Source of the DNA: Notolepis coatsorum
Taxonomy: Eukaryota; Chordata; Actinopteri; Aulopiformes; Paralepididae
Direction of reading: 5' to 3'
Assembly: GCA_963971535.1 (NCBI GenBank)
Contig: OZ020589.1
Coordinates: 85,537,258 to 85,601,257, forward strand
Length of the DNA: 64,000 nucleotides
How positions within the stretch are numbered: position 1 is the stretch's first letter; each line of letters opens with the position of its first letter. Shown in pieces: positions 51,162-62,790 of the stretch. A model generated the notes under the pieces. That model saw nothing but the letters and a program-made list of their open reading frames with translations, did no database searches and had not been told where the DNA came from. Position numbers and translations under genes: made by a program.

Positions 51162-51243
51162 TGGCAGGAAAAAGAAAGAATACAGACATCAGAGCATTTT
51201 TCAGTACACCAAAACGCAAAAACGTAAGAATCCTAGTAGCCTA
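51162..51243 (+). pseudogene. N-terminal scrap resembling a ZMYM1-like hAT transposase
   Basis: MAGKRKNTDIRAFFSTPKRK begins at ATG 51162, closely following the CKRKxxxDIxxFF style of hAT/ZMYM-like N-termini. GTAAGA follows directly and could be a splice donor. The frame soon stops. No downstream exon was seen. Confidence 0.4.
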
Positions 51244-51797
51244 ATAGCTCAAAGACTTAAAGGGCGGGATCCACAAATAATGGATTGCACGGTTCAAGTT
51301 TCTTTAATAGTTGTCATACAGAAGTACAGAATACTTTCATACAAAATGCTTCTTACTGTTACGCTCCAGAGACTGTGCTAGACAAGATAGTATCAAATAA
51401 CATAGTATAGCATGTAATTTAGAAGTAGAAAATGAGGTCACAGTGTTCAGTATAGACATATGTACAATGTTCGATGCAGAATAGATGTAACTGAGTTACC
51501 ATATAATATACAATACTATGCAGTGTACTAATGTACAGTACTATATAGTGCAAAGCAGAAATGGGATGAGGTACAATTTAGGTACAATTTACAGTAAGGT
51601 GTACGAGTTGTAGTGCAATCCTTCATCAATAAATATAAAGTGTGGGGAGTGGGTGCTACAGTGTGTTTGTTTAAAGTGAGTGTGTGCTATAAAGTGTGTG
51701 GAGTGGGTGCTACAGTGTGTTTGTTTAAAGTGTGTGCGTGTGGATGTGTGTGCTATGTGCGTTTGATGGTTGTTGTTGTGTAGTGTTCATTGTTCGT

Positions 51798-54700
51798 TTA
51801 GCAGCCTGATGGCCTGGGGATAGAAGCTCTTCTGAGTCTTTCTGTGCTCGCCTTGAGACTCCGGTATCGCTTGCCTGACCGCAGCAGTTCAAAGAGGCAG
51901 TTGTTCGGGTGACTGGAGTCTTTAATGATTCTCTTAGCCTTGCCCCTGCAACGCTTGTTGTAAATGTTCTGGAGGGTGGGGAGCCCCCCTCCAATTGTGC
52001 GTTCGGCTGAACGTGTCACTCTTTGTAGTCTGCTTCGGTCTTGTGCAGTGCTATTCCCAAACCAGGAGGTGATGTTGCCAGTCAGGATGCTCTCTATTGT
52101 ACATGAGTAGAAGTTCTTAAGGATCTTCTGACTGACTTGGAACTTCCTTAGGCGCCTGAGGAAGTAGAGGCGTTGTCGTGCCTTCTTCACAACACTGTCA
52201 ATGTGTGTGGTCCATGTCAAGTCCTCGGATATGTAGGCTCCGAGGTACTTAAAGCTGTTGACTCTCTCAACCGGTGCCCCGTCGATGCTGAGGGGGCTGT
52301 AGTCATTGACCCCCGACCTCCTGAAGTCCACAATCATCTCCTTTGTTTTGCTGACGTTCAGGGAGAGGCTGTTTTCCTGGCACCATCCCGCCAGGACCTT
52401 GACCTCTTCCAGGTAGGCCCTCTCGTCGTTGGCAGAGATCAGGCCCACCACCACTGTGTCGTCAGCAAATTTGATGATTGTATTGCTACTCCGCTGAGCC
52501 ACACAGTCGTGTGTGTACAGGGAGTAGAGGAGGGGACTCAGAACACAGCCCTGGGGGGCCCCTATGTTGAGGGTGATGGATGAGGAGGTGCAGTTGCCTG
52601 CTCTCACCACCTGGGGCTTGCCCGTCAGGAAGTCCAAGACCCACTGGCAGAGGTCATAGTTCAAGCCCAGGTCCCTGAGCTTGGCTATGAGTATGGAGGG
52701 GACTATGGTATTGAATGCCGAGCTGTAGTCGATGAATAGCATTCTCACATAGTTCCCCTGCCTCTTGTCCAGGTGTGATGCTGCTGTGTGCAGCACATGG
52801 GCTATGGCGTCCTCTGTGGACCTGTTGGGGCGGTATGCAAATTGCAGGGGGTCCATGTTGATGGGGAGGGAGGAGCAGATGTAGCCCTTTACTAGCTTCT
52901 CAAAGCACTTCATGGCTATGGAGGTGAGAGCTACAGGGCGGTAGTCGTTGAGGCAAGCAGGCTTGGATTTTTTGGGTACAGGGATAATAGTGGACTTCTT
53001 CAGGCAGGTGGGGATGACAGCCTGTTCTAAGGATAGGTTAAATATGTCAGTGAATACCGGGGCCAGTTGGTCGGCACAGACTTTTAGGACGCGGCCGGGG
53101 ATGCCGTCCGGACCTGCTGCCTTCCTGATATTCACTTTTTTTTTTTTTTTTTTTTTCACCCATCCCAATTTCGTATCATCCAATTCAACCCTCCCCTGTC
53201 ACGAACGCTGTTTCTTGTCTCCCACAAGCCGGCTGCAATGTGGACTAAGTCATACATAGCACAAGTCCCCTCCGGTACTTGAGGTAACAGCAGTCGCATC
53301 TTTTCACCTGCGCAGCTCGATCTCTCAGTGGCGAGGAGTAACGCGTGGGAGGCTCACGCTGCCCCCGACACTTCCTGATTCTACTGCGCAGGCGCACCAA
53401 CCGACCTGTAGGAGTCGCTGTCCACAACGCCCGATCCCCACCCATCAGTTTCCCACACCCTAATACGGCCAATGTGTATTAGTATGAACGACCAGCTAAA
53501 CTGAAAGCAAATGTGGAGCGCTGGGCTCGAACAGGCAAGCCCAGCGTCTCCAGATTTCGTGGCGAGCGCCTTGCCCACTACGCCACATAGCCGCCCCTGA
53601 TATTCACTTTTTTAAAGGTCCGCCTCACCTCATGCTCTGTTACCCTGAACACTGAGTCTCCATCATCAGCAGACCCCCCCCCCCCCCCATTGCCGTGGCT
53701 TGTGGGCTGGTGTTGTTATTACCAGCATCAAACCTCGCATAGAAGGTATTGAGGTCATTTGCTAAGGAGATGTCACTGTTCAGTTTGAGGGAGGCGCCTT
53801 TGTAGTCTGTCATCGTTTTGAGCCCCTGCTACATAGCTCTAGAGTCAGCCTGTTCAAACTGGAGTTCAATTTTATCCTTGTAGCGCCGTTTGGCCTCTGT
53901 CACTGTCCTCCTTACGTTGTATCGCGCCACCTTGTGGTCAGTCATGTTGCCTGCCACTAGGCCGTTGTTGTATGCTTTGCTGCGCGCTCTCAGAGCTTCA
54001 CGGACGGATTTGTCTACCCAGGGTTTTTGATTTGGGTAAACTCTCATTGTGGTAGTGGGGATTGTTTCTTCCACCAAAGTACGAACATAGTCCAGCACTG
54101 TCTCCGTGTAGACATGAATGTTATCTGTGTCGCGGAACATGCTCCAGTCTGTGCAGTCAAACGCAGCATGGAGCGTCTCCTCTGACGTCAAATCCCATTT
54201 CTGCACCTCTCGCGAGACTACAGGAGTGCTTTTGATTCTCTGTTTGTACTTTGGTGAAAGAAAAATGGCCGCGTGATCTGACTTACCAAAGCCACTAGCA
54301 GAATGAGCCTTGTAGCCACCCTTGAATTGCGTGTAACAGTGATCTAGGATGTTACCGCCTCTGGTGTTACAAGTCACATGCTGATAGAAGTCAGGTAAGA
54401 CCTTTCTCAGATTGGCGCTATTGAAATCACCCACCACTATAATGGCGGCGTTAACGTTCGCCGCTTGGATTCTATTTACCTCGTCGTGGAGTCTGGAGAG
54501 CGCGACATTATTGCTGGCTTGCGGTGGAATATACACTCCGACCAGGACGATCGCCGTTAACTCCCTCGGGAGGAAGAAAGGACGACACTTGATGGCTATA
54601 TATTCCAGGTCTGGGCAGCAGTGGTTCGATAATTCCTTCACGTTAGCTGGATCGCTCCAATTGTTATTAAACATGAAGGCGATACCTCCTCCACGCTGTT

Positions 54701-55217
54701 TTCCGGACTCTGCTGATCTGTCCTTGCGGTGGATGAAGAAGTGGTATCGGCCGGTTGTATGGCGTGGTCTGGGACGTCCGGCGTCAACCACGTCTCGGTG
54801 AAGCAGAGAACGTTACAGTCTCTAACGTCTCTTTGGTATTGAATCCTTGCTCGGATGTCGTCCAGTTTATTGTCAATTGATTGTACATTGGCTAGCAATA
54901 TACTGGGTAGTGGCGTTCGGTGTCGTCTGGATCTCAGCCTGTTACGGATCCCAGCTCTCTTCCCACGCCGTCTGGTGGTTCCTTTGTTCCTGGGGTCAGG
55001 ATCTGGTCCCATTGTTCTGAGAATCTCCACAGGCCATTGCTGCTGTTCGGAAAGCTGATCCAGGGAGTAATCCGATGTCTATAAGTGACTGACGGTCATA
55101 CACATTAAATGCACCTACTGTTGGTACAGACAAAACTCTTAAAACTATAAATATTAACAAAAGTAAGCACAATCTCGACGGAGCGCACAGACAGGCGACC
55201 GGGCATAGCGGCGCCAT
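51798..55217 (-). pseudogene. LINE A endonuclease-reverse transcriptase ORF, few disruptions
   Basis: A leader frame starts MAPLCPVACLCAPSRLCLLL at 55217. A second frame has LLANVQSIDNKLDDIRARI and FTETWLTPDVPDHA, the first endonuclease blocks. After a frameshift near 54740 come GGGIAFMFNNNW, VLVGVYIPPQASNN, VVGDFNSANL and GKSDHAAIFLS, completing an APE endonuclease. A TAG at 53829 replaces what is probably a tryptophan (M-stop-QGLKTMTDYKGAS). The SINE then splits [17 protein letters not shown]. The reverse transcriptase shows [30 protein letters not shown] and [12 protein letters not shown]. It ends [10 protein letters not shown] at 51798. The apparent methionine before KKKK is SINE poly(A). 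Confidence 0.9.
53142..53596 (-). mobile_element. tRNA-derived SINE, copy 3
   Basis: Nearly identical to copy 2. The duplication CTGATATTCACTTTTTT is exact at 53125-53141 and 53597-53613. The poly(A) is a pure T run on the plus strand. Confidence 0.95.
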
Positions 55218-55233
55218 CTTCTGTTAATTGCAC

Positions 55234-55532
55234 CCTTACTTACAATTCATTATGCATTATAAATGGGGGACCCTGATGTAAACAAGAAAAAAGTCTTTCT
55301 CTGGTCTGCTCCATAACAATTGTGTGTATTGAGCCGTACTGTATTGTACCCATTCTGCAATATGCTAATAACATTTTTTATCAATCAATAACAGATTGCA
55401 GAATGGGTACAGTACAGTACGGCTCAATACACACAATTGTTAAGGGGATGCAGACCAGAGAAAGACTTTCGTCTTGTTTACATCATGGTCCCCCATTTTC
55501 AATTCATAATGAATTGTAAGTAAGGGTGCAAT
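55234..55532. repeat. Fold-back pair of LINE B tails
   Basis: A plus-strand LINE B end (55253-55385) meets an antisense end (55386-55508) at TTTTTTATCAATCAATAACA. The inverted repeat continues outward for about 27 more bases beyond LINE B: CCCTTACTTACAATTCATTA on the left and its inverse on the right. Confidence 0.9.
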
Positions 55533-55815
55533 AGAAATGTTTCATAATGATGTTCAGTGTATTCACAAGTGTATTGCTCTCCTTAATGTAGAATGATATG
55601 GTGACTGTGCAGACTCAGGAAGGAGAGAAAGAGACACAAGAGTTACAGGTAATGGAAATATCAGACAGTCAGCTTAAAGTCAGCTTCAAACCGGTTCAGT
55701 GTATTCATAAGTGTATTGCTCTCCTTAATGTAGAATGATAATGGTGACTGTGCAGACTCAGGGAGGAGGCAGAGAAGGAGAGAAAGAGACACAAGAGTTA
55801 CAGGTAATGGAAATA
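55533..55815. repeat. 143-bp tandem duplication
   Basis: TTCAGTGTATTCACAAGTGT to CAGGTAATGGAAATAT is present twice, starting at about 55553 and 55697, with small differences. Confidence 0.88.
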
Positions 55816-56428
<613 letters not shown>

Positions 56429-56929
56429 GCGTGTGCACATCCGTTTGTCCATCGGGTGCATGTGTGTGCTCCAGACACGGTCATGACCTGTGTAAAAATA
56501 GTCTCCATTAACATTTAACAGCATTTTCAGAATGACAGAACAGAGAGAACGCTCCATTCTTCATTTCAGTCGAGAGAGAGAGAGAGAGACAATGAAAGGG
56601 AATATTAATCCCTCGCTCCGAAAGATCACCATCCGTCTCCTCATCAGCTGTCTCCGAGGTCACATTCCGTGACGTCGTGGGCAAAGTCAAATCGCCGCTC
56701 GCCCTCAAAAGAACTGTCTCGACTGCAGAATTTATTCGTTAGGACGCATAAATCAAGGCTCAGACCAAGAGTAACACTGGAAGTCAGTTTTGAGATGCTT
56801 CCAAAAGCCGATGTCAGTGCAAGTTTAGAGTCAATCTGAGGTGGAACTTTTGGATTGTTGTACAACCAGTACTTTCTATGACTGTGAATGACATAGCACT
56901 TCAACACGTGGCATTAAATGCATGGGTAT
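56429..56929. other. Unique-looking, no gene recognised
   Basis: A short GA run is at 56573-56590. Bases 56600-56900 look non-repetitive, but no coding frame is convincing. Confidence 0.4.
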
Positions 56930-58322
56930 GTAACCTCCTATGCCCGATCGGCCCGGTACCGGGGCAAGATTTATGAAAATCATGATTATATCTCACGGGT
57001 CGAACAAAGCTGAACGTTATTGCCATAAAATACAACGTATTGTTTCTTTACCTTTCTGTGAACGTCTAGGGGGAAAATCCGGGTGCCTGGTGGTACTATC
57101 CAGATTTCAAATCCAGATTTACCTCTGCCATTGGAAAGAGGAGATTTGGGCTGATCCATAGATGTATGACTTGGCCATGATATGGTTATTTATAGGCCTG
57201 ACATTCTATATTCATAATATGAATATTTCAAATTGCATGTGTCCGGATGGCAAAATTCAGTACTGTATCTACAAATACCCCTGTAAATCATCTGCCTTTT
57301 GTTCACTTGGTTAGATTTATTGTACACTTGATCTCAAGAAGGTGCTGAATGGGCAATGTTAGCATGGTGTTATTCACCATCTAAGATGGAAAAAAAGATC
57401 TCCTTTGGTTCATTACAATTTACTCAAGCATAGTAACAGAGACAATATATTCTGACACTGGGAATGACATTCCTTGAGGTCAATAAATACCAAGAACATG
57501 CAGATGTTCTTTTACTTGGGTATGTAGGCCTACATTTAGGCACATTTTCAGAAAATATGGCTAGGGCTTAACACTTTCTGCGCCAACCCCAAGATTTCTC
57601 GGGTTTTCATCTTTTTTATTTTATTTTTATTTTAATATTCTATACACTCTCTTATTGGAACTCATTCTGAGACCTTGAGGGTGCAATGCCGGCCGAATCC
57701 TGCTAGGTGGCAGTATCGCCTACCCTTTGAAACCTTATTTCACACTGTGTGTTACATTTTATATGGTCCGGGTGGAGAATTTGGACCCCGGCAAGTGAAA
57801 CGCTTCATCCAAGCAACTTGGAACGCGTTCAGCACACTTGATGCATATTTTGTGCCATTTCATGTCAGGGACCCAATGGACATCAATACTGGATATCACG
57901 ATCAGACAATTGGAATATTGATTTTGGAATAACTACTAACAAAGGTAATGACTATATGACATCAATCCCACTTTGATCCAACAATGATTTCACATCAGCA
58001 ACGCAAATGACTTTCGCAAAATGCACATAGCACTCCATAACTCAGCTTCCAGGAATTAGCCCGGATCACTCTGAAACTATACAATATTCACCACGGGATA
58101 ACACACGAATGTATAGATGAAAATTTTTTAAATTTTGTACATGTTGGACGAGAGATAGTGACTGTCAAATGAGCCATAGTATTGTCTCCATAGCTATAAT
58201 ATAGAATATAGATTTAGCTCTGCAAACATCGTGACACACAGTGAAAATGCCTATCTTTTAGCGAGGCCCATTGACTACAGGGATGAGGGTAATCACTGGC
58301 GCTGAATGAGTTAAGAGGTTAA
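56930..58322. mobile_element. TTAA-type (piggyBac-like) element with a nested relative
   Basis: The left end reads TAACCTCCTATGCCC and the right end, inverted, TTAACCTCTTAAGCCC. The interior word GCAATGTTAGCATGGTGTTA recurs at 61515. A second TTAA element is inserted at 57568-58314 within its last 20 bp. No transposase is recognised. Confidence 0.7.
57568..58314. mobile_element. Complete TTAA-flanked MITE
   Basis: TTAA lies at both ends (57568-57571, 58311-58314). CACTTTCTGCGCCA and, inverted, CTCATTCAGCGCCAG form imperfect terminal repeats. The intact target GGGCTTAAGAGGTTAA exists in inverse orientation at 60145. Related sequences lie at 32579 and 11469. Confidence 0.85.
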
Positions 58323-58721
58323 AAAACATTTATTTGCATTTATTATTTAAACTTTTGTAAATAAACTGTTTTTTTCTATCTCATGTTTCTACAGACGCAC
58401 ACCGTTCCAAATGTTAAATATAACTAAAAGCAATTGGTTATAGGTGTCTTTTGATGGCAGACACGATGGTTGTCAGGTTAACAATCAGATATGGTGGAAC
58501 TGCTCAGGACAAACTAATCCTGGGATCGTCGTTTCTGCAGGTGGGATCATAGAACATCGGTTCCAGTCTCAAGATATAGATGAGACTTGTCTGGTTACGG
58601 AGAACTGGTGGCGTTTCATAGATATTGAGAAAAAACGCAGAATCGTGTGGCTTTGTCTCTCCTTTCTCTGCAGACGTGGTATGACACGTTCTGAATAAAC
58701 AAACAATCTGATCGCACTACG
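58323..58721. other. Unassigned; short open frame of doubtful value
   Basis: An 84-codon frame at 58444-58698 (FDGRHDGCQVNNQIWWNC at its start) is not recognised and has no supporting context. Confidence 0.3.
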
Positions 58722-58860
58722 GAATTAAGTTTGATTATTCTGCTCATACCATGGTCATTAAAACTGTTAAACCCACACCTACAAGTTGATTATTCTGCTC
58801 ATAACATGGTCATTAAAACTGTTAAACTCACACCTACAGTACAAGTAGATTATTCAAGCA
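58722..58860. repeat. Tandem duplication of about 62 bp
   Basis: TTGATTATTCTGCTCATACC and CATGGTCATTAAAACTGTTA occur twice. Confidence 0.9.
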
Positions 58861-58984
58861 AAGCAAAAAACACAAATTGAATATGTATTGTTTGTGTTTT
58901 ATTCAAAAAATATCATTAGTAATTTCTTAATCAGTGCCTTAAAGAAATGTCACGCCGTGGGGGCCATGGTCTCATGAATCTCAC

Positions 58985-59166
58985 TCAAACAGATGTGTCC
59001 CAGTGCCGTCAGATGTGTGCCAGTGCCGTCAGATGTGTGTCAGTGCCGTCAGATGTGTGCCAGTGCTGTCAGATGTGTGTCAGTGCCGTCAGATGTGTGC
59101 CAGTGCCGTCAGATGTGTGTCAGTGCCGTCAGATGTGTGTCAGTGCCGTCAGATGTGTGCCAGTGC
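58985..59166. repeat. 20-bp minisatellite
   Basis: Nine copies of CAGTGCCGTCAGATGTGTGC or its GTGTGT variant. Confidence 0.95.
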
Positions 59167-59267
59167 TTGTGGCGTTTCATTTACTGCACGACACAAGCCA
59201 GTTCCTCTGCAGTTGGCTGCCTTTCAGCTGGATGGCAGGTGTATCTTTAGCCTCCCAACTTCTACTC

Positions 59268-59898
59268 TGTCTGCCCTAACACTCTGTCTGTCTGCCCTCA
59301 CACTCTGTCTGTCTGCCCTCACACTCTGTCTGTCTAACCTCACACTCTGTATGCCCTCACTCTCTGTCTGCCCTCACACTCTGTCTGTCTGCCCTCACAC
59401 TCTGTCTGCCCTCACAGAGCCCTCACACTCTGTCTGCCTTCACACTCTGTCTGCCCTCACTCTCCGTCTGCCCTCACACTCTGTCTGCCCTCACTCTCTG
59501 TATGCCCTCACTCTCTGTCTGCCCTCACACTCCGTCTGCCCTCAAACTCTGTCTGCCCTCACTCTCTGTCTGCCCTCACTCTCTGTCTGCCCTCACACTC
59601 TGTCTGTCTGCCCTCACACTCTGTCTGTCTGCCCTCACACTCTGTCTGCCCTCACAGAGCCCTCACACTCTGTCTGCCTTCACACTCTGTCTGCCCTCAC
59701 TCTCCGTCTGCCCTCACACTCTGTCTGCCCTCACTCTCTGTATGCCCTCACTCTCTGTCTGCCCTCACACTCCGTCTGCCCTCAAACTCTGTCTGCCCTC
59801 ACTCTCTGTCTGCCCTCACTCTCTGTCTGCCCTCACACTCTGTCTGTCTGCCCTCACACTCCGTCTGTCTGCCCTCACACTCTGTCTGCCCGCACACT
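59268..59898. repeat. CTCTGTCTGCCCTCACA minisatellite with 240-bp higher-order copy
   Basis: A basic unit of 17-23 bp is repeated. Bases from about 59374 to 59640 and from 59614 to 59880 are near-identical at an offset of exactly 240 bp. Long open frames here are accidental. Confidence 0.95.
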
Positions 59899-60144
59899 GC
59901 CTCTCCTGTGTGAACAGCCGTAACTTCACCATGAAAACCAATCTGACAGCCGTATGTTAAACCACAACGGAATGAATGTGTTTCCTCACCATGGCTCAAA
60001 AGCACGTCTTCTAAAATAATGTTAGAAGTAATCCTTCAGTAATTGCTGGGGCGATTGGGAGCGGAGATAACTTTGTGTGTGTGTATCTTTTAGCCCAGAG
60101 CAGGTTTCTTTAATGATAGGATCAGTGGAGAAATTAGTTTCTAG
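59899..60144. other. Spacer, nothing recognised
   Basis: No gene or repeat is recognised apart from a short GT run. Confidence 0.4.
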
Positions 60145-61606
60145 TTAACCTCTTAAGCCCGGAGCCCTATTTTCAGAAAATCCGCCTAAAATACATACCT
60201 AAGTAAATGGAATATTGCCACAATATATACACTTCTACAAGGTCCATTTGCATATTATTGGTATCTAGGGACATCTATGGACCTTAGTGAATGTATTCCC
60301 AGTGTCAGAAATATTGTGTCTATTACTAGGCTTGCTTAACCTCTTCCACCCGTGCGGTCCATCGGCGGACCGCAAATGACATCACTTCATAAATCATTCT
60401 GTCTAGACCAGGGGTCTCAAACTCAATTTACCTGGGGGCCGCTGGAGGTAGAGTCTGGGTGAGGCTGGGCCGCATCAAATATTCCACAAAAAAAGGGTTT
60501 CAAGTATTCAAAAAAAAAGTACAACTGATCCAATCTTCTCAATCTTTAGCAATAACATTTCAGAACATGAACAGTTCTTCAGAACATGAACGATTCTTCA
60601 GGCTTCTCAGTGGTGTCAGTGGACTCATCCACAGCTATGGAAATGCACTGTGCATTTTTTTTATTCTATCACAAAGCTGTTTATAAAAAAAATAGGTAAA
60701 AACCATATTATGCGTTTTCTACATGCATACATGCATTTTTTTAATAGATTGGGGGCCCACAAATTGATTCTTTAGTGGGGCCCAGAATCTCCAGCTACGC
60801 CCCTGGCTGGGACTTTTTCCGTCCATTCACCTTTGAATTGCAGTCGACTTTTCTTTTACTGACCATCTTTGAAAATGCCATATTTTTCTGCTGGCTGCCT
60901 GCTGGCGAAAATAGGCTAATAGCTACATTTATCTCACAGAGATAAAACTGGGAGTGAGTTTACTGTATATGCGCTTTCAACTCTGCTCCGATTTGAACTG
61001 AAAGAGAAAGACGACATGCAGTCCGTGAAGACCCGCCCTACTCCCCTACTCTGCCTCTGATTCGCAGACTGTGGCTGAGGGGGAAAAACGCTGACGGGAC
61101 GCGCATGTGATTGGACCAGACCCGTACACACAGCCAGACATATGTGGCAGTGCAGGTGGACAGCGCGCAGCACTGCTCGCAGAGGAGAGATAGCGAGGAT
61201 GCATTTGCTTCCACTTTACTTGATATCATATCACTCCGGAATCACGTTTCAACCAAGTCACTAACATAACGTTGCTGGCATGAGCCTGCGCTATGGTAGC
61301 CTACAAGTGATCAAATAAATAAAACTTCCAACTCTCGCGCAACGACTCGGCAAACAGTAGTGCACAGGCCGCATTAACACTACACTTTGATGTCCAGTAG
61401 GGGGCCGCAAAATATCATCCCGCAGGCCGCAATTGGCCCGCGGGCCGCGAGTTTGAGACCCCTGGTCTAGACTGTCTGACAAATGTATAGTTTTATTTTT
61501 CAAACTTATTCAATGGGCAATGTTAGCATGGTGTTATTCACCATCTAAGATGGAAAAAAATATCTCCTTTGGTTCATTACAATTTACTCAAGCATCAATA
61601 GGTTAA
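60145..61606. mobile_element. TTAA-type element(s) around a hAT
   Basis: TTAACCTCTTAAGCCC at 60145, TTAACCTCTTCCACCC at 60336 and AGGTTAA at 61606 are TTAA-type termini. Bases 60145-60330 match the 57.4-57.6 kb element in antisense, while 61509-61595 match it in sense. Either two copies or an internal inversion explains this. Confidence 0.55.
60409..61464. mobile_element. hAT element, deletion derivative
   Basis: The terminal repeat CAGGGGTCTCAAACTC is perfect over 16 bp. GTCTAGAC is duplicated at 60401-60408 and 61465-61472. On the minus strand at about 60597-60668 CISIAVDESTDTTEKPEES is a relic of the hAT transposase core (the AVDESTD block). GGGCCGC-type words lie near both ends. Confidence 0.95.
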
Positions 61607-61958
61607 GAAAAGAGGAACTGACAAGATGGACACACCGTCTCTGACAGCAGGAGATATGCCTTGTATTACATATTACGTCTCTGAGCGGATCTCCGCCTGT
61701 CTGTTCGACATCTCCACCTGGATGATGACCAACCACCTCAAACTGAACCTAAGCAAAACAGAATTGCTCCACCTGCCGGCCAAATCCTCCCCCCTGACGA
61801 CCTTTCCATCACAGAGAATGCAGCTGTGACCACGTCCTCGACCGCCAAGAACCTTGGTGTTGTCCTTGATGACCAGTTGAACTTCTCTGCTCACATCGCA
61901 GTGACAACCAGAACTTCAAGATTCCTCCTGAGCAACGTCAGAAGGATCCGCCCCTTCC

Positions 61959-62456
61959 CCTTTTTTTTTTTTGTATCTTTTTCCCCCTCCATTTTCCTCC
62001 GATTTTCTCCCATCCCAATGTTAGTCGTATGCCAATTCCCAATCCCCATCCTGGTTGCTGCGCACTTACCCCCCACAGTCAGATCATCTGGGAGAGTGGA
62101 GGCTATCACGTGCTTCCTCCGACACACGTCCAGCCAATCAACCGCTTCTTTTCACCTGGCAGCGCGGATCCTCCCTGAGAGGGCGTAGCGTATGGAAGGA
62201 TCACACTATCCCACTCAGGTCCTATCCGCGCTTAGCAGGCGCCCCGACCGAACTGTAGGGGTCGCTGTTTACAACAACCCGGACCCACCCCGCCAGCTTC
62301 TCCCACCCTCTAATACAGCCAATTGTATTAGTGTGAACGGCCAGTCAAGCTGGTGACAACCCCGGAGCTGTGAGCTGGATTCGAACAGGCGAATCCAGCT
62401 CACAGCTCCGGGGTTGGTGACGAACGCAATCTCCGCTACGCCACCTAACCGCCCCT
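61959..62456 (-). mobile_element. tRNA-derived SINE, copy 4, with perfect hairpin
   Basis: The minus-strand head has TGGCGTAGCGGAG (A box) and GTTCGAATCC (B box). AAGGATCCGCCCCTTCC is duplicated exactly at 61942-61958 and 62457-62473. A perfect hairpin with 26-bp arms and a 6-base loop occupies 62358-62415. Confidence 0.95.
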
Positions 62457-62587
62457 AAGGATCCGCCCCTTCCTGACAAAAGAAGCCACCCAACTCCTCG
62501 TCCAATCAACAGTCATCTCCCGCCTCGACTACGGCAATGCACTAATTGCTGGCCTCCCGGCCACTGCCACCAAGCCGCTTCAACTCA

Positions 62588-62790
62588 TTCATTTACATTT
62601 ACATTTACATTTAGTCATTTAGCTGACGCTTTTATCCAAAGGGACTTACAAGTTCTGTACGACAAGTCATCAGGAAGGGCACAACTCTATCAGCTGAGTA
62701 ACAATGCTCATCAAAGTGTTGAGTGCTACAGTGTAGGTTAGTTTATTAGGACAAGTGCATGACAGTAAGGTTAGTTAGGGTTAGATATTA
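62588..62790. mobile_element. Short teleost repeat in the L2 LINE
   Basis: CATTTAGCTGACGCTTTTAT and CCAAAGGGACTTACAAGT are a common fish repeat motif, preceded by ACATTT repeats. ATTCA is present at both borders. Family not determined. Confidence 0.6.

Larger units (their letters stand above)
51291..55226 (-). mobile_element. LINE A copy 2, nearly full length
   Basis: The minus-strand element begins near 55226 and ends at 51291 with CTATTAAAGAAACTTGAAC. ATTGCAC occurs at both borders (51284-51290 and 55227-55233), a likely 7-bp duplication. Apart from a SINE at 53142-53596, it carries an ORF with endonuclease and reverse transcriptase and a UTR of about 500 bp. A poly(C) run of the plus strand at 53676 falls in the coding region. 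Confidence 0.9.

Noticed and set aside
53140-53183. Methionine start of the LINE A reverse transcriptase frame ([13 protein letters not shown])
   Set aside because: These residues are encoded by SINE sequence and its poly(A), not by LINE A.
58444-58698. 84-codon frame as a small gene
   Set aside because: No recognised domain, splice context or conservation can be shown.
59003-59960. A 306-codon open frame
   Set aside because: It is the translation of two minisatellites; the repeat lacks stops by composition.
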